From PBB1 sp043738425 (lineage in GTDB: Bacteria > Pseudomonadota > Gammaproteobacteria > Burkholderiales > Burkholderiaceae_C), in assembly GCA_043738425.1 (NCBI GenBank), contig JAYUGJ010000016.1:1-54258 (forward strand): a stretch of DNA of 54,258 nucleotides, read 5' to 3'. The position numbers and the translations under genes are program-made. The notes under the pieces are model-generated. The model saw only the letters and a list, made by a program, of their open reading frames with translations. It was not told the origin of the DNA and did not search any database. Of the stretch, positions 52,661 through 54,258 are shown piece after piece. The number at the start of each line of letters is the position of its first letter. Positions within the stretch are counted from its first letter, which is position 1.

Positions 52661-53485
52661 CTGGGTTTCCTGCGCTCGCAGGCCGCTCGCGCCTACCGCT
52701 ATGCCGCCCACGGCATCGGAATAATCACCACCAACATACTTAAAAGCGATACAAGATATGTTCCATTGAAAACCCCGAATATTCTGGTATTGGGCGTTTG
52801 TCTGAGCCATACCAAAAACACCCTGCCGCATTTGGTAAACATATTTTCAGCATCGACATACTGTCAGGTGACTCAGGTTTGGACGGTACTTGGAAACCGT
52901 GCTGTCGGTGTCGAAACATCACGCCAGGTAGATATTCGATTTCGCGCGAGTGCGGCGCCCAGAATGCAGCTGCTGAACGAGATGATCGCCAGTCAAGATC
53001 TCGATTCGTTCGACTACATCGTGGTTTGCGATGACGACGTGCTGCTGCGCCGCGGTTTTTTAGACGCGTTTATCGGCTGGCAGCAAACGCTGGGATTCTC
53101 ATTGGCGCAGCCCGCGCGCACCGCCAACAGCTACATCGACCATGATTTCGTCCGCCGGCGGCCGCACCTGGGTGCACGTGAAACCAGTTTTGTCGAAGTC
53201 GGCCCGGTGATTTGTTTACACCGCAGTTCGTATACCTGTTTGTTGCCGTTTGATTTGGCCAGCCCGATGGGATGGGGTTTGGATTTGGTATGGCCCTGCC
53301 TGCTGCATGCCAACGGCTTAACCCTCGGAATTATTGATGCAACCCCGGTCGACCACAGTTTGCGCGCCCGCGGGAAAACCTATGACGATTCCGCCGTACT
53401 TGCGCAAATGACCAATTATCTGTCCAGCCGTGAGCACGTCAAGGAGCCCGAGATATTCAGCGTCATCCGCGAATACTCCAGATAA
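52613..53485 (+). CDS. DUF707-like putative glycosyltransferase
   Basis: The protein of up to 290 aa has the pattern of the DUF707 family: an acidic DDD in YIVVCDDDVLLRRGFLDAF, FSLAQPAR, SFVEVGPVICLHRSSYTCLLPFDLASPMGWGLDLVWPCLL and LGIIDATPVDHSLR. DUF707 proteins resemble GT-A transferases, and the DDD would bind a metal-nucleotide sugar. The sequence around 52725-53000 is visibly more AT-rich than its neighbours (for example TTAAAAGCGATACAAG), which suggests recent acquisition. Start uncertain because of the Met-Pro repeat. 80 nt after panC. Confidence 0.62.
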   Translation: MPKPMPMPMPIPIPTPLGFLRSQAARAYRYAAHGIGIITTNILKSDTRYVPLKTPNILVLGVCLSHTKNTLPHLVNIFSASTYCQVTQVWTVLGNRAVGVETSRQVDIRFRASAAPRMQLLNEMIASQDLDSFDYIVVCDDDVLLRRGFLDAFIGWQQTLGFSLAQPARTANSYIDHDFVRRRPHLGARETSFVEVGPVICLHRSSYTCLLPFDLASPMGWGLDLVWPCLLHANGLTLGIIDATPVDHSLRARGKTYDDSAVLAQMTNYLSSREHVKEPEIFSVIREYSR

Positions 53486-53628
53486 ACGTCATTCGCCGGC
53501 TTGGCACGGCGAAAGTTTCACCGCCCGGCGCGGTGTGAAGCGAAATCATGACGGCAGGCCAAAGCGGCAGCATCTGCAGCGGGGCCAACGCCGGCCAGCA
53601 ACCCGGCCGCCGCGCGCACCCTAACGCC

Positions 53629-53642
53629 AATGCGGTTGCATT
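53629..53642. promoter_or_regulatory. Inverted repeat before the Fur-like gene
   Basis: AATGC-GGTT-GCATT, a perfect 5-4-5 inverted repeat, ends 12 nt before the ATG of the Fur-like gene. Its place over the probable promoter or ribosome-binding region suggests an operator, possibly for autoregulation. Confidence 0.4.
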
Positions 53643-53654
53643 AGCATCAGCAAG

Positions 53655-54029
53655 ATGGAACGCCTTACCCGCCAACACCACGCCGTGCTGGACGCGCTTG
53701 CAAAGTGCGGTCAGGCGCTGAGCCCGCAAGATTTGCTCGAACACGCGAAGTCGGCGGTGCCGAGTTTGAATTTGTCGACCGTGTACCGCCAGCTCAAAGG
53801 TTTGCAGCAAGCCGGGCAGATTGTTCGGGTGGAACTGCCGGGGCAACCGGCACGGTTTGAAATCGCCGCGCGCGAGGCGACCGCGACCGCGACCGCGACC
53901 GCGACGACAGGGGCGACCGCGGCGAACGCGGCCACCACGGCAACAAGCACCGTGACTGAGCCATGGCGGGCGAGCCCACGGCGGCGATGCATGTGCACCT
54001 CGACATCGGGGGCACGTCGCTCGACCTGA
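53655..54029 (+). CDS. Fur-family-like winged-helix protein lacking the metal-binding half
   Basis: The first about 72 residues (MERLTRQHHAVLDALAKCGQALSPQDLLEHAK...LNLSTVYRQLKGLQQAGQIVRVELPGQPARFEI) match the DNA-binding half of Fur-family repressors, with the STVYRxLK recognition helix. In complete members a His-rich HHHHFxCxxC dimerisation and metal domain follows. Here a Thr-Ala-rich run encoded by (ACCGCG)n repeats follows instead, and no His/Cys metal motif occurs in any frame to 53962. The last 67 nt overlap the next gene in another frame. The TGA codons at 53953 and 53957 in the other two frames would end the protein just before that gene if the repeat shifts the frame. Likely truncated or specialised. 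Confidence 0.65.
   Translation: MERLTRQHHAVLDALAKCGQALSPQDLLEHAKSAVPSLNLSTVYRQLKGLQQAGQIVRVELPGQPARFEIAAREATATATATATTGATAANAATTATSTVTEPWRASPRRRCMCTSTSGARRST
53876..53907 (+). repeat. ACCGCG hexamer tandem repeat
   Basis: About four to five copies of GCGACC/ACCGCG in tandem follow directly on the winged-helix coding part of the Fur-like gene. Length changes of 6 bp would keep the frame; single-base slips would change the C-terminus. Confidence 0.8.
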
Positions 54030-54258
54030 GCTTGCCGGTGCCCGGTGCCCCGGCGCGCTTGCGCGAGTTGCTGCCGGCGGTGCATGCGCTGTCGAACCGC
54101 TTTATCGCGATCGGCGTCGAGGGCATGGCGGCGCAGGGCCAGCAGGTGTCGTGCCGTGCCGGTTGCGGCGCCTGCTGCCGGCAACTGGTGCCGATCGCTG
54201 CAGCCGAGGCGCATGCGCTGCGCGAACTGGTCGACACGCTGCCCGCCGAACGGCAGGC
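53963..54258 (+). CDS. YkgJ-like cysteine-cluster protein (5' part, cut by the window end)
   Basis: Partial gene; the first 98 codons are visible. It shows an N-terminal MHVHLDIGGTSLDLSLPVPGAPAR stretch and the CRAGCGACCRQLVPIAAAE motif (CxxxCxxCC) typical of YkgJ/UPF0153 proteins, which probably bind zinc or an iron-sulfur cluster. The ATG at 53963 is the earliest with a sensible reading; an ATG at 53990 (MHVHLDIG) is equally possible. It overlaps the tail of the Fur-like gene. Confidence 0.72.
   Translation, partial: MAGEPTAAMHVHLDIGGTSLDLSLPVPGAPARLRELLPAVHALSNRFIAIGVEGMAAQGQQVSCRAGCGACCRQLVPIAAAEAHALRELVDTLPAERQ

Overview
The window is high-GC chromosomal DNA of a betaproteobacterium, most likely a member of the Burkholderiales. 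This rests on two gene orders that I recognise from that group. One is DUF177-rpmF-plsX-fabHDG-acpP-fabF followed by a small membrane protein and rpoE-rseA-rseB-mucD. The other is lepA-lepB-DUF4845-rnc-era-recO-pdxJ-acpS-nagZ. The pairs DUF3460-scpA and panB-panC fit the same assignment. No tRNA, rRNA, insertion sequence, prophage or CRISPR array was seen.

Layout. (1) 1-3463 (+): rne, with a very long disordered tail; it meets nagZ head-on at a strong bidirectional terminator. (2) 12155-3549 (-): lepA, lepB, DUF4845, rnc, era, recO, pdxJ, acpS, nagZ, a translation, secretion, RNA-processing, repair and cofactor operon. (3) 23941-12615 (-): DUF177, rpmF, plsX, fabH, fabD, fabG, acpP, fabF, a two-helix membrane protein, then the envelope-stress module rpoE-rseA-rseB-mucD, ending at an intrinsic terminator near 12262-12301. 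(4) 24011-25395 (+): maf and an RsmI-like methyltransferase, convergent with rhlE (27240-25561, -). (5) 27339-32011 (+): the dTDP-L-rhamnose set rfbB-rfbD-rfbA-rfbC and a WecA-like initiating transferase. (6) 44251-32057 (-): a polysaccharide (probably O-antigen) operon. In transcription order it holds a WbpD-like acetyltransferase, methyltransferase, Wzx-like flippase, GT2, methyltransferase, GT4, GT2, methyltransferase, an embedded vapBC toxin-antitoxin pair, a DegT aminotransferase, a PglC-like initiating transferase and a WbpM/PglF-like dehydratase. Most genes overlap by 4 nt or nearly abut. (7) 44342-54258: lysS, a PNPOx-fold protein, a CYTH-CHAD protein (-), DUF3460, scpA, bioB, panB, panC, a DUF707-like putative glycosyltransferase of more AT-rich character, a Fur-type winged-helix protein that lacks the metal-binding half, and the 5' part of a Cys-cluster (YkgJ-like) gene cut by the window end.

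How it fits together. Blocks 2 and 3 couple lipid precursor synthesis (PlsX, FabHDGF, ACP, AcpS) to protein export (LepA, LepB) and to the sigma-E response that monitors the envelope. Blocks 5 and 6 make nucleotide sugars (dTDP-rhamnose, a 4-amino-4,6-dideoxy-type sugar, possibly an N-acetylated amino-uronate), attach them to undecaprenyl phosphate, extend, methylate and flip the repeat unit. No polymerase, ligase or chain-length gene is recognisable here.

The points most worth a second look are: the vapBC pair wired into the polysaccharide operon; the truncated Fur-like regulator with a short-repeat tail and an inverted repeat just upstream; a 28-bp perfect palindrome on the rpmF stop codon followed by a terminator-like hairpin before plsX; simple-repeat tracts that build Thr/Ala- or Gly-rich inserts in several unrelated genes; and a block of about 10-bp tandem repeats between two convergent genes.
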